Source: Chamaelirium japonicum (lineage: Eukaryota > Streptophyta > Magnoliopsida > Liliales > Melanthiaceae). From it: a DNA stretch of 64,000 bases. Below the pieces are notes generated by a model. It was not told where the DNA came from. It saw only the letters and a program-made list of their open reading frames with translations, and ran no database searches. The position numbers and the translations under genes are program-made. Location of the stretch: positions 39,590,449 to 39,654,448 of the forward strand of contig OX393553.1 of NCBI GenBank assembly GCA_947650365.1. The letters are read 5' to 3'. Each line of letters begins with the position of its first letter. Position 1 is the stretch's first letter. Below are positions 37,921-53,839 of this stretch, one piece after another.

Positions 37921-40900
37921 ATATCAAAATAATAATTAAAATAATTTAAAAAAAGGGCAAAACGCCTAGGCCCCGCCTAGGCGCTAGACGGCCCCCCACC
38001 GCCCGACTAGCGCCTAGCGCTTTTTAGAACCTTGCCAAAAAATAACTCAATACACAATTAACCGACCAATAACCCAGATATGTTGAAAATCGGCTATAAC
38101 AGTCCAACGGCCAAGCGATGTTCATTGCCTTGATCAGCTATAACAGTCGAATAGCCAAGCGATGTTCATGCTTCATGTAGTGTGCATGTGTTTCAAGGAA
38201 AAGTTTTATTTTGATACAAGTGATTTTATTGATTTAAAATTTATGAAATTGAGGTTATTTAAATGCTTTTAGTTATTGATGGCTTCTTGTGCTCAAATAT
38301 TCTAGTATATAACCGAATGTGGTCCCAATATGGCCTTCTCCATAAGTGTAAACATGGTTGCACCATCAACTCCAGAACATCCAAAACATACATGCAACTT
38401 TCACAATAAGCTTTGACTAACAAGCCTCTTATACTCCTGATATTGGCATTTTATTGGAGATCTTATCTACTTGATCTATATCGCCTTAATATTAAACATG
38501 TTCTCCACCTCACTCCTTCCTCAAGCATGATGCAGTCTCCATCATCTTTGGTGGTTTCCTATTAGTATGCTTATGCAAATGCAATACACCATCTCTCGCT
38601 CCAAAGCACAGTACCCTTTTCATGGAACACAAAACTGATCAGATTAAAAGGCTTCGATATCTTCTTGTGATTGTTTAAGTCATTTGCTCCACACTTCATT
38701 TTGGGTTCACTCTTATCTCAATATTTATAATTACATACACAAATGATGGATCTCTATATCAGTTTAACACATACATCATTTTCACTTTTTATCAGCATAC
38801 AACCCTCTATGAACCAAAAGAGAGTTTGTTTTGATGCGTAGGATACATGCAAGCGCCATTCTTCCAGGTATATATGTGTGTTTCTTCTATTAACAGGTGC
38901 TAGTCTCTTGTAACGGTATATATGAGACTGCCATCATTGATGAACTTACTGCTAATATCCAGTAAGTACAAGGGTGTATGTTATTTGCAGTTGATACAGC
39001 ATTAATCAATGAATGATAGGGTCAAACACTAAATTGGAATTATGGCGGTAGAATTTGGAAGAAGGATCTAATAATTAGTAGAGCAAAGCAGAGTATATGG
39101 AATGCAATTCTAATAGAAATAGTAATGATAATGTAGCTCTAGTCAAATTTTATGGCCAATAAATACAACTATGCGATTGTTTTCGGTGTCTTGGATCTAT
39201 TATATAGAAGAATGAAAAGAAAGGATATATCCAATAGAAAGAGTCAGTAGGATGAAGTCGAGAGACCTTCAGGGATGCTATGCAATGACACGTGGATTTA
39301 AGACATAAATTTTACTGGATATGAATAAGGATCACACACTTTTCCCACAAAAAAAATTAAGACCACGTTGTATGGCTGGGCCATACAGAGCACTCAGGCA
39401 CACAAGATGAGCATGCTAGAGATGAGGATGTTGAAGTGTATGTACGGCAATACTAGGAAGAACAAAGTGAGTTCAGAGGAAATTTACGAGTTGCACAAAT
39501 TGAGGGAGAACAAATTAAGATCGTATAAGCATGTTATAATGGAGAGCATACTTGCGTAAACCCAGTAAAGAGAGAGTCTTAGATTACCTAAAATAAAATT
39601 GATAGAAGTTGTTAAAAAGGATATGGAAAAACCTGTGGTAACAATGGAGATAGTCCTTAACAGGAATGGTTGCCAAAGAAGAATTTAAGATTCCCCAAAT
39701 AGATGGCACAAGGCTAGACTATTACCATCATTGATGCTTACTACTGCATTACGACATCCAAATATTGAGGAAAGTGACTGGTATGCTACGAGTGATACTA
39801 ATGTGTACATTTAGCAACGTTTCAGGGCTCTGCAAAGTGCAAAGCAACACGGGGCCTTAGGAACAAAGCCCTGCACCCCACCCCAACTATGCAAGCCAGA
39901 TGCAGAATTCAAAACCTCATTTTGTAGAACCAGTTGTAATGTATGGTTCGAAGGTTCGTTTACGGTTTGGGTTTCAGACAATCCAAACCGAAACATCTCC
40001 CAAACCTGAAATTTTCCCAATTCGGATTCAATCCATCGATCCGGCCTAGTTCGGATTCGTTCTAGCTCGTATTCAATTTGTACCGGTTCAGCTGAATCAG
40101 ACTCTATTCAGACGAATGAAGCCCAAATTAGGTACTAATTGGCTGAATCAAACTGCTTGGAGGAGGCCCAAGTGATAGAAGCTGAAGGTGAATAAGTAGT
40201 CCAGTTGCAACAAGTGATCACTAAAGTGTAGCGAAGGCACTGCTTGGAGGAGTTGAGTTAGCTGAATCAGACCTGAAATTTCTGGTTTCTCTGATTTTCC
40301 AATATTTTTTGCTAAAATGGCAGAACAGGCTGAACCCAAAAGGGTTCATGTTTTCCCGGACCGAACCAAACCTGAACCCAAATTTTCAAGCCTTGCTTTT
40401 ATATGTACATATTGGGAGTGACAGCACGGTTGTTGTCAGTGTGATCGAGGGATCTTTCTTATGAAATCACGTGCACATAACTGTTGAGGTTAAAGATATG
40501 GTTATATGTGCAAAATTAGTGTTCAATGAGTGGAGTAACATATGGAAAACTATTGCTCAACAAGTGAAAGAGGAGGCTCATGTTATACAGATCCATGCTT
40601 GGAACTTGTGAAGATCTCACATCGCCATTCTTTGATGTTAGCAAATCGAAAAATATGAATCATGGCATGTACATCTTCTTTAGATGTTCTACTCTCCAAT
40701 TTCTGTCTGAACAAGCTAGTCAGGCATACTTTCTAACTTCTCATCAAGTACGAAAGTCAAGAAGTATAATATTACTAATAAAAATCATTCATGGAAGTCC
40801 ACGAGAGGAAATCAAATGCAATTAAATAAATAAACAAATGGAGAACCACGTACGAAGCGCGAAAATCTACCCCTACTGGTCTAGGAAGCTGCAAAAAGCT

Positions 40901-43900
40901 TCGTGATTGCAAATCAGTCGCAAATACCGCCTGCATAGTCCATGAGGTCATAATATCAAAATGATGAAGTTAAAGAGCAGAGATTTGCAATAAACCAATA
41001 GAGATCCATATTATCTCTAATACACTTGAGTTTGATATGGAGATGGCATCATCATACTGGTTGTCAACATTACTCCCATATGTTCAAAAAACAATATAAT
41101 ATCAGAATATATCACAAAACAATATTTCATAAGACAGCCATGGACAGGAGCCGATCACCAGAGGGATCCTAATAGCCAAACCCATGTAGGCGAGGTTTAT
41201 TGCTAATGTTCACCTGAGAACATGGATACAGAAACTAACTAGAAACAATAAGTAATTTGCAACAATCAAACACAAGACATTCTAATCATATTTATAATCA
41301 AAATAGGGAGAATCACAAGCCGATGAGTGTGTGGCCTTAATATAGCTGCACTCACCCTTGTTTATCATTAGATTGCCATTAATGAAATATGAAGAATCAG
41401 ATAAATTCCATAAGTTAAAAACAATAAAACAATTGTTTATAACGCAAAAAACATTTCACTCGACCATGGAAAGGAACTGATATGGAAATATTGTTGCACT
41501 CTGGCCCTTTTGCCTTTAATTTTTGCCACGAATGATCTGCAAGCTCCTATATCAAATCTTATCTTCCACCCCCTTCGGTATAGTATCTTTCCTAGCCTAA
41601 CGGAACGTTGGAGGAATGCTCCCTGGTTGCATGAGCATGAACTGCATAACCGACAAGGTAAGTCTTCCTGCACACCAACTAGCCTTCCTAGAAAACCCCT
41701 CTCTTACCAAGTTACCTTGGTCAGGTTTTCAGAGCCAAGGTTAGAGGGCTGTCAGGTTGGCAATTGGCCAGAAAAAAATTATCAAACTTTTGTGGAGCCG
41801 TCTTAATTAGAGTTGTGCTCCATAGTATAACAGCATATTGGTGGAAGAAGACTTGGATAATGATGATTGATGATAAATATCTGAACAAATTTCAACAAGG
41901 GACCCTACCCGACATCATGGATAAGGAGTAAGAACATCAACAACTAATTAGAAGCAGTTTGCATCAAGCAAGCACAAGAAACACAATCATATTTTCAAGG
42001 AAAACAGTGAGACGGGAGGCTGATGAGTGCCCTATTCATTATTTTTGTGCACACCTTCTCTTGTCCTGTTAGATTTTCATTGAAGAAATATGAAAAATCA
42101 GGTAAATGTGTAAGGTCCACAATATTGACAGCATAGTGTTCTCAAAATCAAAACTTTCTAAGAGGATTTCACTGAATTAAATTGTAAATCTAGATCACAA
42201 GAAGATATAGTAAAATATTATCTAGACACTAAAAGATATGTTCCATTTCAAGATTTAATCTTCAACTATCCATTCTACATATCAAGAAATAATTCAAAAT
42301 CATAACATATGAAAAAGCAAACGAGACAGACCGAAAGAAATAAACGACACACGGGCTATCTAATCTTATATCATTAACAAGTAACAACCTTTCATCCTTG
42401 CATACAAGCGTTTCTTAAACATAATATACTTGAGTCGTCTGTGATAGGTTAAGATCTAATTCAAAATGTGTATTGTCTTACTTTCAAACAGACCACATTG
42501 TGAGAATACAAAAATTAAGGGTCCATTCTTTTCGCCAGAAAAAGACCACCTAGGAAAATTAATTTCCTAGACAATAGATTACGCATGCAATTGATTTTTT
42601 ATGGAAAAAAATTCCGTTGTTCTTTTGAACCGGAGAAATTCAACACTTTTTCTTGAGACATCAATATTTAGTGTTCTTTTCAACCCTAGCAAAGTCAAAA
42701 TCTGAAATATTGCTGTCCTCTCAGGTAAATAATGTCTCGCCCATGGTAAGCAATCCATTTCTGACCAATTTTGGTGGGACTCTTGTGCCACCAAACTAGG
42801 AAAAAAAAGAATCTTGGAAAACCATTTACTTGGACATTGGACAAAAGAACGTAGCACAAAATTAGATTACCCAAGTAAATCAAATTCCAACCTAATTTAC
42901 TCGTCAAAAGAACGGACCCTAATTAAGAAATTTTACTAACACTGCAAAATCCAATGCAAATAACTCCAAATGAAGCCAAGAGCTATATCATCATCATGTT
43001 CTGTGTGTCTACGCTCTGAAGCTAGTAACAGTCCCTTTTGTTCATTTTCCAATAACAGGAAGAAGGTTCCCTAAGGTGGTTAAGAGCGAGTGTGCGACAA
43101 GGAATTTTTTTTCAAGTTTATAAGATTACCAGCAAGCTTTCCTTTTGCATCCTATAGTACATTTTATCAAGCTCAATTAGGACTTATCCAACGAGGAGGT
43201 AAATGTATCCGACAAATATGTCCAAAATCCTTGTCGAATTTGGTACAAATGTTCTGAAGAAACAAAAAAAGGAAGGAAAGGACTGGGGATGTAACAGGTT
43301 TTTTAGGAAATTGATTTAGTAAGGTTAATAAGGTGTTCTAGTTCAATTAGTCAGGATAGTTCACGTTGTTGGGAAGAGTTGAGTATGTTAAGTGTAAGTG
43401 TATCAATTATGGTTTCATTTACCAATTTATTTTATTTTCTTTTATATTAATCAATTCTCTCTCTAGGTACCCCCTACCCCCACATTTTGTGCACTAGCCC
43501 TAACGCTAAATGGTTTGCATGATGATTCCTAGCACAAATAGGGGAGGGTGACATTGGGTTGTCAGGCGAATGTAAAATTATGCTTAATTTTTGTGTGGGA
43601 ACATCTCGAAAAACTAGTGCTTCATAGTCCCATCTTGACGGAATAAGGCTTTTGTGTGTGTATTTGTGCTCGGGGTACGGATATAATACAAGAAAATGTA
43701 CGGGAAAGGGTTTCGCATAACAATAAAAATGCACGATGTGCCATCCAAATCTATTATCCACAACATTCACCATGATCTACGCACCCTAAAACATAACTGG
43801 ACCAAAACCCTAATGTTTTAAAGACATTTTTCCCAAGCATCATGGCCACAAAATGAAATTTTAGGTTTACTGTTGATCATTATGCCAGGAAGAACTGGAT

Positions 43901-46900
43901 TAATTTGCTTAACTAGTTTATTTATTAAAATCTTGAGAAAAGGACGATGCCAAATGATTGGCGAAGTATCATGGTACATGCACAAAAGAATAGAGGTGAC
44001 GTTCAAAATTGTCAGGAAAATCCACAATCGAGGCTATATTCTTGTTGATACAAATGATGGAAAGATTTAGAGAACATATAATTTTTATTGACTTAGAGAA
44101 AGCTTATGATAGAATATCATAAGATGTAATTTGGTCAACTTTAAAAGAGAAAATGGTGCCTCACGGTTATATTGAAATTATCTATATGATATGGGGGACA
44201 CCTCTAATTGAGCCCTCAGAGCCGTGTCAACCCGTGTCAACACGGATTCCCGTGTCCACCAGTGTCGACACGGCATGATACTATCGCTCCATGTTATTAA
44301 ACCGAATGTTGCGAGTTTCTTCCTTCTCTAATTGGGTGAACAGAGGAAAATGGTACATTGTGTAGGAGTCGAATTTCGAAGGGGTAGTAATTTTTAATTT
44401 ATATCAATTTCATAATTTTGTTAGTATATATATATATATATATATCCACGTGTCTCCGTATCCATCTTTTATGATGTTGCCGTGTCCGACTCCCGTGTCC
44501 GTGTCTATAGATCATAGGAAATTATTGAAGAAATGTACGAGGGAGCAATTACTAGCATTAGAAGTAACAGTGGTGATAAAAATGAATTTCCAGTCACTTT
44601 GGGACTTCACCAAGGGTCAGCTTTAAGCCTATATCTTTTAACTCTTGTCATTGTGAACTCATTGCTAATATATTCAAGAAAGTGTATATTATTTGTAGGT
44701 AAAATAGTGTTAGTCGATGAGACAAGGATAGGGTTACACGCTAAACTGGAATCGTGGAGGAAAGGTTTAAAAATAAGTAGAGCTAAGACGGAATTTATGG
44801 AGTGCAGTTTTACTAAAGAAAATAATGATAATGAAGCTCATTTCAAAATGATGGTCAAGAAATTGAACAATGCGGTAATTCCTAATACCTTAGGTCTATG
44901 ATACAAAAAAATGGAGAGATAGATGATGGTATATCAAATAGGATTAGATCTGGTTAGATGAAGTGGAGAGGCGCTTCAGGAGTGCATTATGGTCATCGAT
45001 GTCTTTAAGACTTCAGGGTAAATTTACAAAGCAACGATAAGGCCCGCAATGTTATAAGGCTCAAAATGTTGGCATTTAAAGAGAGCTCAAGCTCATAAAA
45101 TGAGCAAGGCAAAGATGAGGATGTTGAGGTGGATGTGCAGTAAACCTATGAATGATAGAGTGAGGAATGAGTTAATTGGACGATTGGAGGAAATGTTGGT
45201 GTGGCACCAATGGAGGACAAGATAATAGAGACAGATTAAGAAGGTTTGGGCATATACTACGTAGAGCAGAGGTGGCGCACAAAAGGAGAGGATCTCAGAT
45301 TACTATGGAAGGTTCAATGAGGAAGGGGAAATCCTAGAATAACATTAATGGAGGTGTTGGATAAGACATGGAAAAACTTTCAATGACAACAACATATATA
45401 ACCCTAAACATAAATGAATGGCAATGAAGCATTCATAAAGCTGACCCCAAGTAGATGGGACATGGCTCGATGGTTATGGTTATGGCTGATCATTATGTGA
45501 CAATTCGACAGATATATCAAAAGCCACCAAAAGTTTCGATTTTGGTTCACATGTTCTAAGCATAGTCACAAAGTTCGGCTTTTTTAAAAAAAAACGCGTT
45601 TAAAACGCGACTTAATATGCAGCCGATTTGTTATCCTTTTTTTTTTCGATTTTTACAGGTTACCAAATTTACATTTTTTGGCATTTTTATTGGAAAAAAA
45701 AAGGTTACAAAAAATACGTTTTTTGGCCAAACTTAGTGACTGTATTGATGATGAAGCCGATGACATTGAATTTCAACTTTCTTCCGATTATGAGTCCGAT
45801 GACATTGAATCCATGAAGGATGAAGAGAATGAAGCAAGAGAGGATGATGCAAGTTTGACATTGGATGCTCTCGATGACATGATGAATGCTTAGTTTATAT
45901 TTTTTATTCTATTTTTATTAGTGACTATTGGACAATGGACATATTAAGTTTTGTAATATTTTCTTTTGGGATGTCGTTATCAACTTATCATGATGTTCAT
46001 AACTTAGTATGTCACTTTGTCAAGTTGCTGCTTTGTTGCATTATTGCATACTTGCATTTGCATTGTTGCATGATTAACTAAGTTCATTTGTTGTTGTTGG
46101 CCTATCATCTTTATATAAGTCGCGTTAGAAATGTCTTAGTTGTTTAAATGTAGGCTAAAAACTTGACTTTTGAAGGTCCCAAACTTGCCATTTTTTTCAA
46201 ATTTCACCCTCGTCAATTAAAACCCGAATCCGTTTTCTCCCCTGACTTTTACCTGTTTTTTTCCAAACTTTCCGATTTTCGCCAAACTTTTCCGAGTTTT
46301 ACCCTCGCCGACTTATTGCCAAACCCAAACTTTGTGACTATGGTTCTAAGATATAAGTCATAAAGAAAAGTTTAGGCCAAACCATGCATTTTCAACCAAC
46401 GTATAATCGTAACACAACACAAATACATCGGTAATAGAGAGGAGGAGAAAGAGTAGTGTAGACTAATATCGGTACGATTTGGAGCCTAAAATCCTATCGG
46501 TAAAAAAAACAAGATATGTTTCTAATTATGAATACCACACCCTGGAACATAATCCTAAATATTGAAATGTCCAAAACCATATATTGTCAAAATTGAAATG
46601 CTTTAACTTATGCTTCAAAGGGTCCTCGAATGAACAATATTTTTTTAGTTTTTTTGGTACTTTAGACTTCCAATTTGGAAACCCTGTCGTGGCACAGTAG
46701 GATCTGGCTCTAAATCATCTCCCCTCCCTCCCTCCCTCCTTCCCGGCTGCTCGCTCACGATCAAGCGAGCGCATGTGATATATGTTTGTATGAAGTGTTT
46801 TAGTAGAGTATTCTTGCCCGTTTTCCTCCTCTTCAACCAGTATAGTACAAAGTGGAAGGAAATGGACTACTTCTGTTTCGAAATAAATCTAAAAATGTAA

Positions 46901-48301
46901 TCATCTACGAAAACTTCATAAGGAATGCTTTTTGTTGAAAGCCCAAAAAAAGAGTATGGGTGTTTGGTTTGCCATCAGGACCAAAATGGAAGTTACAGTA
47001 GCTTTACACGACGATCGGACTTGATCTTCTTGCTATGAATAAGGGAGCAGGTACTGATTGCCCTCGATGCCATCTCTAACAAATCGACTTTGGTCAGATC
47101 ATCATAACGACTAGCTCCAACATGGCCGATCATGACTAGTTTTGTTGTTTGACTGTCACAATTATAGGCTATGCTTTCTTGTCATCTATTTTGTTGATGA
47201 CGACATTTTTACCCCCACATTAGTCGCTTACATCCGACATGTTCCTTGAGGACATCGATCCTATAATCGGTTACTAGGAAAAGGAATCCAGAGGCCATCA
47301 AGTATGAGAGCTAAGACTCTTGTCCCCTCAACGTTATGCTCAAGACTGAATTGAGTGCCTGAGAGCATTTGGCCCTTCGGGGCCATGGGCTTTGTGTAGG
47401 TCCGTACTGTGGACTCCTCAAACAAGTGGGCAGCAACGATGGATCGCACTCGCTTGAGTGCATAACACACATTCAACCAACGAGGAGCATGGAGGCACCT
47501 CCTACAAACAAGTTGTAATGAGAAGTATTGACCTCAGCGGACCTAAAGGCATGTAGTTGGCGGTGGATCTCCTAAAAAAATCCCCACACTTGTGGTTGTC
47601 CACTTGGCCAACTATAGCATTCACCTTGTTAGCTATTCAATGCTTTCTTCTTCTCAAATCTTAGGTTTCAATCCAATCCAATCCAATCTTGAGAGACTCA
47701 TGTAAATTATATCACTACGGAGTCCAAGTAGAATCACATTAGAATTTATGAAAGCATAGTCGTTTAGGTACTTTTGAAAAGACTAGCATTAAATTTGTTG
47801 GTCAACATTAACAACATTGATTAAATATTTTGCTGATTCTCGGCTATCATGCCGAAGAAATTGTTCATTCTTTACTTCAAACTACTTTCAGATTCATGCT
47901 TATTCAGATACTTAGGAGTAAATATTTGTGAGTACTCTTGATGAAAAGAATAATCTGGTAAAGCTTTTGTGGTCTAATACTCTTAGCTATTAGCCAGAAA
48001 TGGAATGCTCTTCTCCAAGAGTGAAAACAAACAAAAAAATCATAAAACTAATAAATGTCTATTTTGGTGCAATTAAAAAGGCATGATCAATCTTTTGATG
48101 TACTGTGTTTCTAATACCCATATACAATGTTTCAAGGTGCAAGTGACCTAAGAAACTCAGAACTTACTGAAAGATATTGAAATAGACCGTCTAGTTGTTG
48201 GGGCTTCAGATAAACTCCACCTGTGATATATGATGCCTGAAAATTGTTTCATCTATAGATCATATAAAACCCCAAAAAAGAAAACTGCGGTAATTCAGAA
48301 G

Positions 48302-48375
<74 letters not shown>

Positions 48376-51300
48376 TCCAAAACTTGCATACACATCACCT
48401 GTTGCAAGAAGGCAGAGTGGACTCCTACAACACATGAATCTATAGGAACCTGACAGATCAACAAAGAGTTTTGCATAATTATGATGAATGAAAACAAAAT
48501 GTTATTAAACAACTTCTAACAGAAAAACATGAAATTACACAAATATTGATAAAAATAATGGCAGTTGGACCATAGTTCTCATGCTTGGATAGCATATAAT
48601 GTAATTTAAAAGAGCTTTTGGAGCCTTAGAGTTTCCGGGTATGATAACACCATCTCAAAAGAGCTTCCGGATTCCGGCAGGTGGGATGGGTGGGTTGGCA
48701 ACGATGGGTATCTAATGGGTTTCAACGAAGTAGAAAATGTGAGGAGATGCACTAGAGTTATCACATAGGAAGATCACTCGTCGGTTAGAGCTTTTAGCAA
48801 CATCATGACGAAAAATATGAGACAAGAGAGAGGAGAGGCATGCAGGGACGAAGGAGATAAATTAAGGTTTTTTACTTGCATTGAATTTCTGAAGGAGTTC
48901 TATCAAATATATAAGGATAAACTTGTCCTAATGAAAAAAAAAAAAATAGCTTCGAATTTGTTTTTGGCTTTCTGGGAAAACGTCCATGGAAGCTTTTGAA
49001 GAATGGGGTGAAAACATCTTTCGTCAAAAGTTGTCCTCCCAAATGTGTCTGGGAGATTAAAAAAACAGCTTCCTCGATAGGGAAGCTCTTCTAAGCAAGA
49101 CTTAATAAAGGAAATGGTCTTATTAATGTTATGATCAACTACATGGATAATTTGCTTGGATTGGAGGATTGGAACCATTAGAAGATCATTTCGAGATGGA
49201 CTGATTTGTAACCAAAAGTTATGTGATTGATGATTGCATTCTTCATTCTTTGTTAATTTCTTTATTTACTAAATGAAACTTAGATGTAAAACATCTTTGA
49301 GAAGAAATTTCTTCTTCTCAAACTTTATGGACCATGATGGATGTATACATAAAATGTTTATTGCACGAGCACATATTACCATTCACCTGTGTGTTTATAT
49401 TCATATTGAAGTTGAGCTGAATGGATTTTATCAGTTGCCCGCATGCCAGGAGGACAACATTCAGACATATACACAGGGAAATAGAAGTTGAGCTGAAAAT
49501 TAGATGCATGCTAAAGAAGAGTACTAGGTAATAATAAGGAAGAGCATTTTAAGAGTATGCATATTATTGAGGTGCAGGGTCCCCGACACCCTGGTTGCTC
49601 CTTGACCTCATAGAATGATGTGGTCAACTTGTTTGGTAAGAGAGAGAGAATAGATTTAAATCAAACTCACCCTATAAGTACGCTTTTGTATGTGGGTTAT
49701 AGTAAATCCAATAGGTGTAAACCACCATCATTACTTATCTCCTAAGTTGGGAGAACCTTTGACTATAGTGCTGAATAGATAACAAACAGAAACCTGAATA
49801 GATAATCTTCGTAATTTGAATTGCATAGTTACATGACATTTAACCAAAGGGCATAACCTCAAGGTACAACACTCATTGAACGAGGAAACAAACATATAAG
49901 TACTTCGTTCATCGTTTGGTATTGAAGTGATCCAGTTTAGGGACTCCGATCCAGCTTAGGGATGGAGGTCTCCAGATTTAGATTAAACTTTTGGCTAATT
50001 TAAGGACATTACGGTCCATGAATTTGGCTTTAAACTTAGACTTTGGTCCATTTTAGGGACATAGGGTTTTGTAGCTTTAGCTTTGAACTTGCCTTTTGAT
50101 AGAGTTTAGGGGCATTGATCTGTAGATTTAGCTTTCAATTTTGATCAGGTTTAGGGGCATAGGGTCTGCAGCAGCCAACATCGAGGGTGTCCTAGGACTT
50201 TCCCTCAGTGAGTCAATGTGAATCGGGTCATCGGTGTCTGGGAGATTGCTCCCTTATCAAGTCAATTGACAAGAGTGGGGGTCTGAAGGATTTATTCCAC
50301 CTACTTGAATATCATTCAAAATTGTCCAAGGGCTCTCTCTCGGAATGAATTAGATCTCAAACAAGAGTCCATACGTGGACTTCGAACCCTTCCCAATGAC
50401 CAGATTATGGGCAAGAGAGGTCTGATTGTGAACTTGGAACCCTTCCCTAAATTTATTTGATTTGATTGAAGATCACCTGAGAGTGCCCAGTGACTTGATC
50501 CCTTATGGTGACCAAGGTAAAGAGGCATGGGGACTTGATTCCTTCCTACAAGTCTGATTTTATTTGCTTAATTTAATTGAAGATCACACAACAATGTTGG
50601 TGGACTTATTCCCTACCTGAGCCAAGGATAAAAAGGGTTCGAGAACTTGATACATGTCACATAAGCTTGTTTTGACTTGGTTGAAGATCAAACGAGAGGA
50701 GACTTGTTACCTCGAAACGACCTAAGCCAAGGGTACAGGAGTTTGAGGATTTGATCCCTTACCTAGAAGCCAATTTTGACTTGATCTAACTGAAGATATC
50801 CCGAGAGTGCCATGGATTCGTTCCATCAATGCAACACAAGCCAAGTGTAAAGGGGTCCAAGGACATGATCCTTTCCCAGATACTTGTTTTTTATTTGCTT
50901 GGTTCAACTGAAGATAGCCCGAGAATGCTTGCAATTTTTTCCCTAAAGGGAATCTGAGGCTTGATTCCTTTCTCAGAAGCAAATTTTGACTTTTTTTTTT
51001 TTATTGAATCATTTAAGTGTCCATAAAGTTGTTCTCTTGACGCAGTCAAGCCAAGGTTAAAGGAGATTTGAAGACAATCACTTTCCCAAAGACTTGTTTT
51101 GACTTGATTTATTCACACCACATGATTGTATTTGTCATGCATTTATATCCCTTTTGATTTCACTAATTTTTTGAAGGTAGAATCATTTTGATTAATTTAG
51201 AGAACTTATTTCTCCCGATAAGAACTCAATTAAAAGTCTTAGAATTTGTGATGTGACGCAAAACAAGACTTCTCTCAGGCTTTAAGTGAAAGTGAAGTCC

Positions 51301-53807
51301 ACACCATTGCACGTGTGACTAGCTCCATGATTATTTAGGTTAGAGGCTTTTGAGTGCCCTCTTACATAAAGCCTGAGAAACTAATCACCCTTTGAAATGG
51401 AAGTCACCATAGTCAAACTGAGAGAGACAAAGGTCTCTGATGGGGAAGTCTCTCCAAGAAAACTAGGGTCTCTGTGGCTTCCACAGGATTAATGTCTCGG
51501 TGACTTTCTCCTTAATAGAGAATCATTGGAGCTGTATTTTGCACAGATTCCAAAGCTATCTTTTGGTTTACTTGAAATAAAGGCATTTTTAAACCAATGG
51601 CACTGACAAGCACTAAAAAAACAAAATCCGAGTTTTCAGTCAGTAACTTTGTTCAAGACACTATAGCTTGGAGCTACCGTGGCCAAAAACACAATAGTGT
51701 AGAAATTACTATTAGAAACATATTATTTTAATAGTTTAACTAAATATTAGTATTTTATGAAAAGCCACTAGTGAGGAGAGCATGTGGTTCATATACATAA
51801 CCTTGGGTACAAAAATGGGCCGCCCTACCCACAGAGATTGACCCATTTATTCTCATTTCTCATCCATTTTTTTATTATAGAATATTGACATTATTATTTC
51901 TCACCTTTATAGATACCGAAACATTGTTGATGACCATGAAGACAATGATATCACTCCACCTCGTCAATGTTATATGGTGACATCATATATTATTTTGTCA
52001 ATAATGTTGCAATGCAAGTAGTTACAAACACTTGCATATGCATGCAGACAATTGTTTTTAGGGCAAATTACAAAACCTCCCCTGAACTATACACCACATT
52101 TCATTTTGATCCCTAAACTTTTTTTTGAACAATTTGATCCATGAACTATGCTCCATCTGCATTTAGTCCCCCTCCGTCAACTTTTTATCCCGAAAATACC
52201 CTTATCGATTTTCAATAAGACTCAAAGTTGTTTTAGAATATTTAACTTATGCTTACTAGGAAAAGGTATTTTCGGAACAAAAGTTGACAAAGTGGTCTAA
52301 ATTAAAACGGAACATAGTTCAGGGATCAAGTTGTTCAAAAAAAAAAGTTGAGGGACCAATATGAAATGAGGTGTATAGTTGAGGGGAGGTATTTGTAATT
52401 TGCCCTTGTTTTAATATTACTTTCAACATTATGTAAAGTCAATAGCTAAAAACTATTAAATATATAAACAAATATGATTAGGATTGATTGTTGATACTGT
52501 ATTATGGAGCATGGTGCCTAGAGGTCTAAAATATTTCTAATATTCATGACTTTTCCAAGTAACCAAAGATGTTAAATAATTGTATTTAATCTACCACATT
52601 CTGTAGCAACTTCCCTACATTTAGCGAGAAAGAGTCGGCTTCAACTGGTTTTGGCCAAAACAGTTTGTGGTTGGCCGCAACTGAAATTCAGAACCATCAT
52701 ACAAAGTAGTAAATAGTAACATAAAAAAAAAAAGTGTGATCAATACGTTGTTGACAGGGAGAATTCAAAACTTGGAAATTAACCGACTAGATTTGAGAGG
52801 GTAAACAATATCGACAAATCTGGATAAGTGCTCCACGTCTAAAGCTAAGAGAATTTCCCATATGTTGATTGATTGGCCCAATAGGCGGCTAAACAAAAGA
52901 CAATCAGCCCACTTCAAAAATTCATAAGAAGAAAATAAACGTTGAACATAAATTGCCACAATAACTGGTAAACTGCAAGGCCAACTGTTTAATAATTGGT
53001 CATCTAACAAACCGTGAAAATATATCAATAACTCCAATAAATGTAAAAAAAAGAGGACAAGTAGAGATATCTAACAAATTAGATGCACTAAGAAGAGGAC
53101 AACAAAATTGTGGTGGAGAATGAAGAGGACTCTGTCACACTAGAGAATTAATTAAAAAATGATTGAACATGGACTCATTTAATTAAAAAATAAAAACAAG
53201 CACCAAGGGCCAGGCAATTTACAAGATAATTTTCATAAGTAAAGTTCTGACAAAAAAAATAAGAACATATAGTTAAATTTAAATGAAAAACCAAGACATA
53301 TATTGGAAACTGGAAAGTATGGGGGAAAAGTAGTTATCTACATGTATGCCAAGTTATGACATCTTCAGAAACTACAAAATAAAAGTACAGTTTTATGGAA
53401 AGAAGATGTCTTTACCAATATCTACAATCAAAAGCAGCATAAAAAACAGTGCTATCAGTTGTAGACCAAAAGTATGAGAATAGCATAAGAAGTCATCAAG
53501 TCTGGTATTGGTTTCATCCATAGTTACCAAATCGGGCGTTTTTTAAAAAAAAACGCGTATAAAACGCGTATCGATCCGAAGTCATAGCAAACAGGAAAAA
53601 AACTCGTTTTTTTGAAAAAAAAACGTCAGTACGCATTTTATACGCGTTTAAAACGAAAAAAACGCGTATAAAACACGTCGGATTTGGTCCGGGCTTAAAT
53701 TGGGTTCGGGTTTTATTTTGTTCGTGCTTAATAAACACATATGCTATATGTTTTGAACTTTTGATTACTTAATGTTAGAAAATGACATATATACATACTT
53801 GGTATAA

Positions 53808-53839
<32 letters not shown>

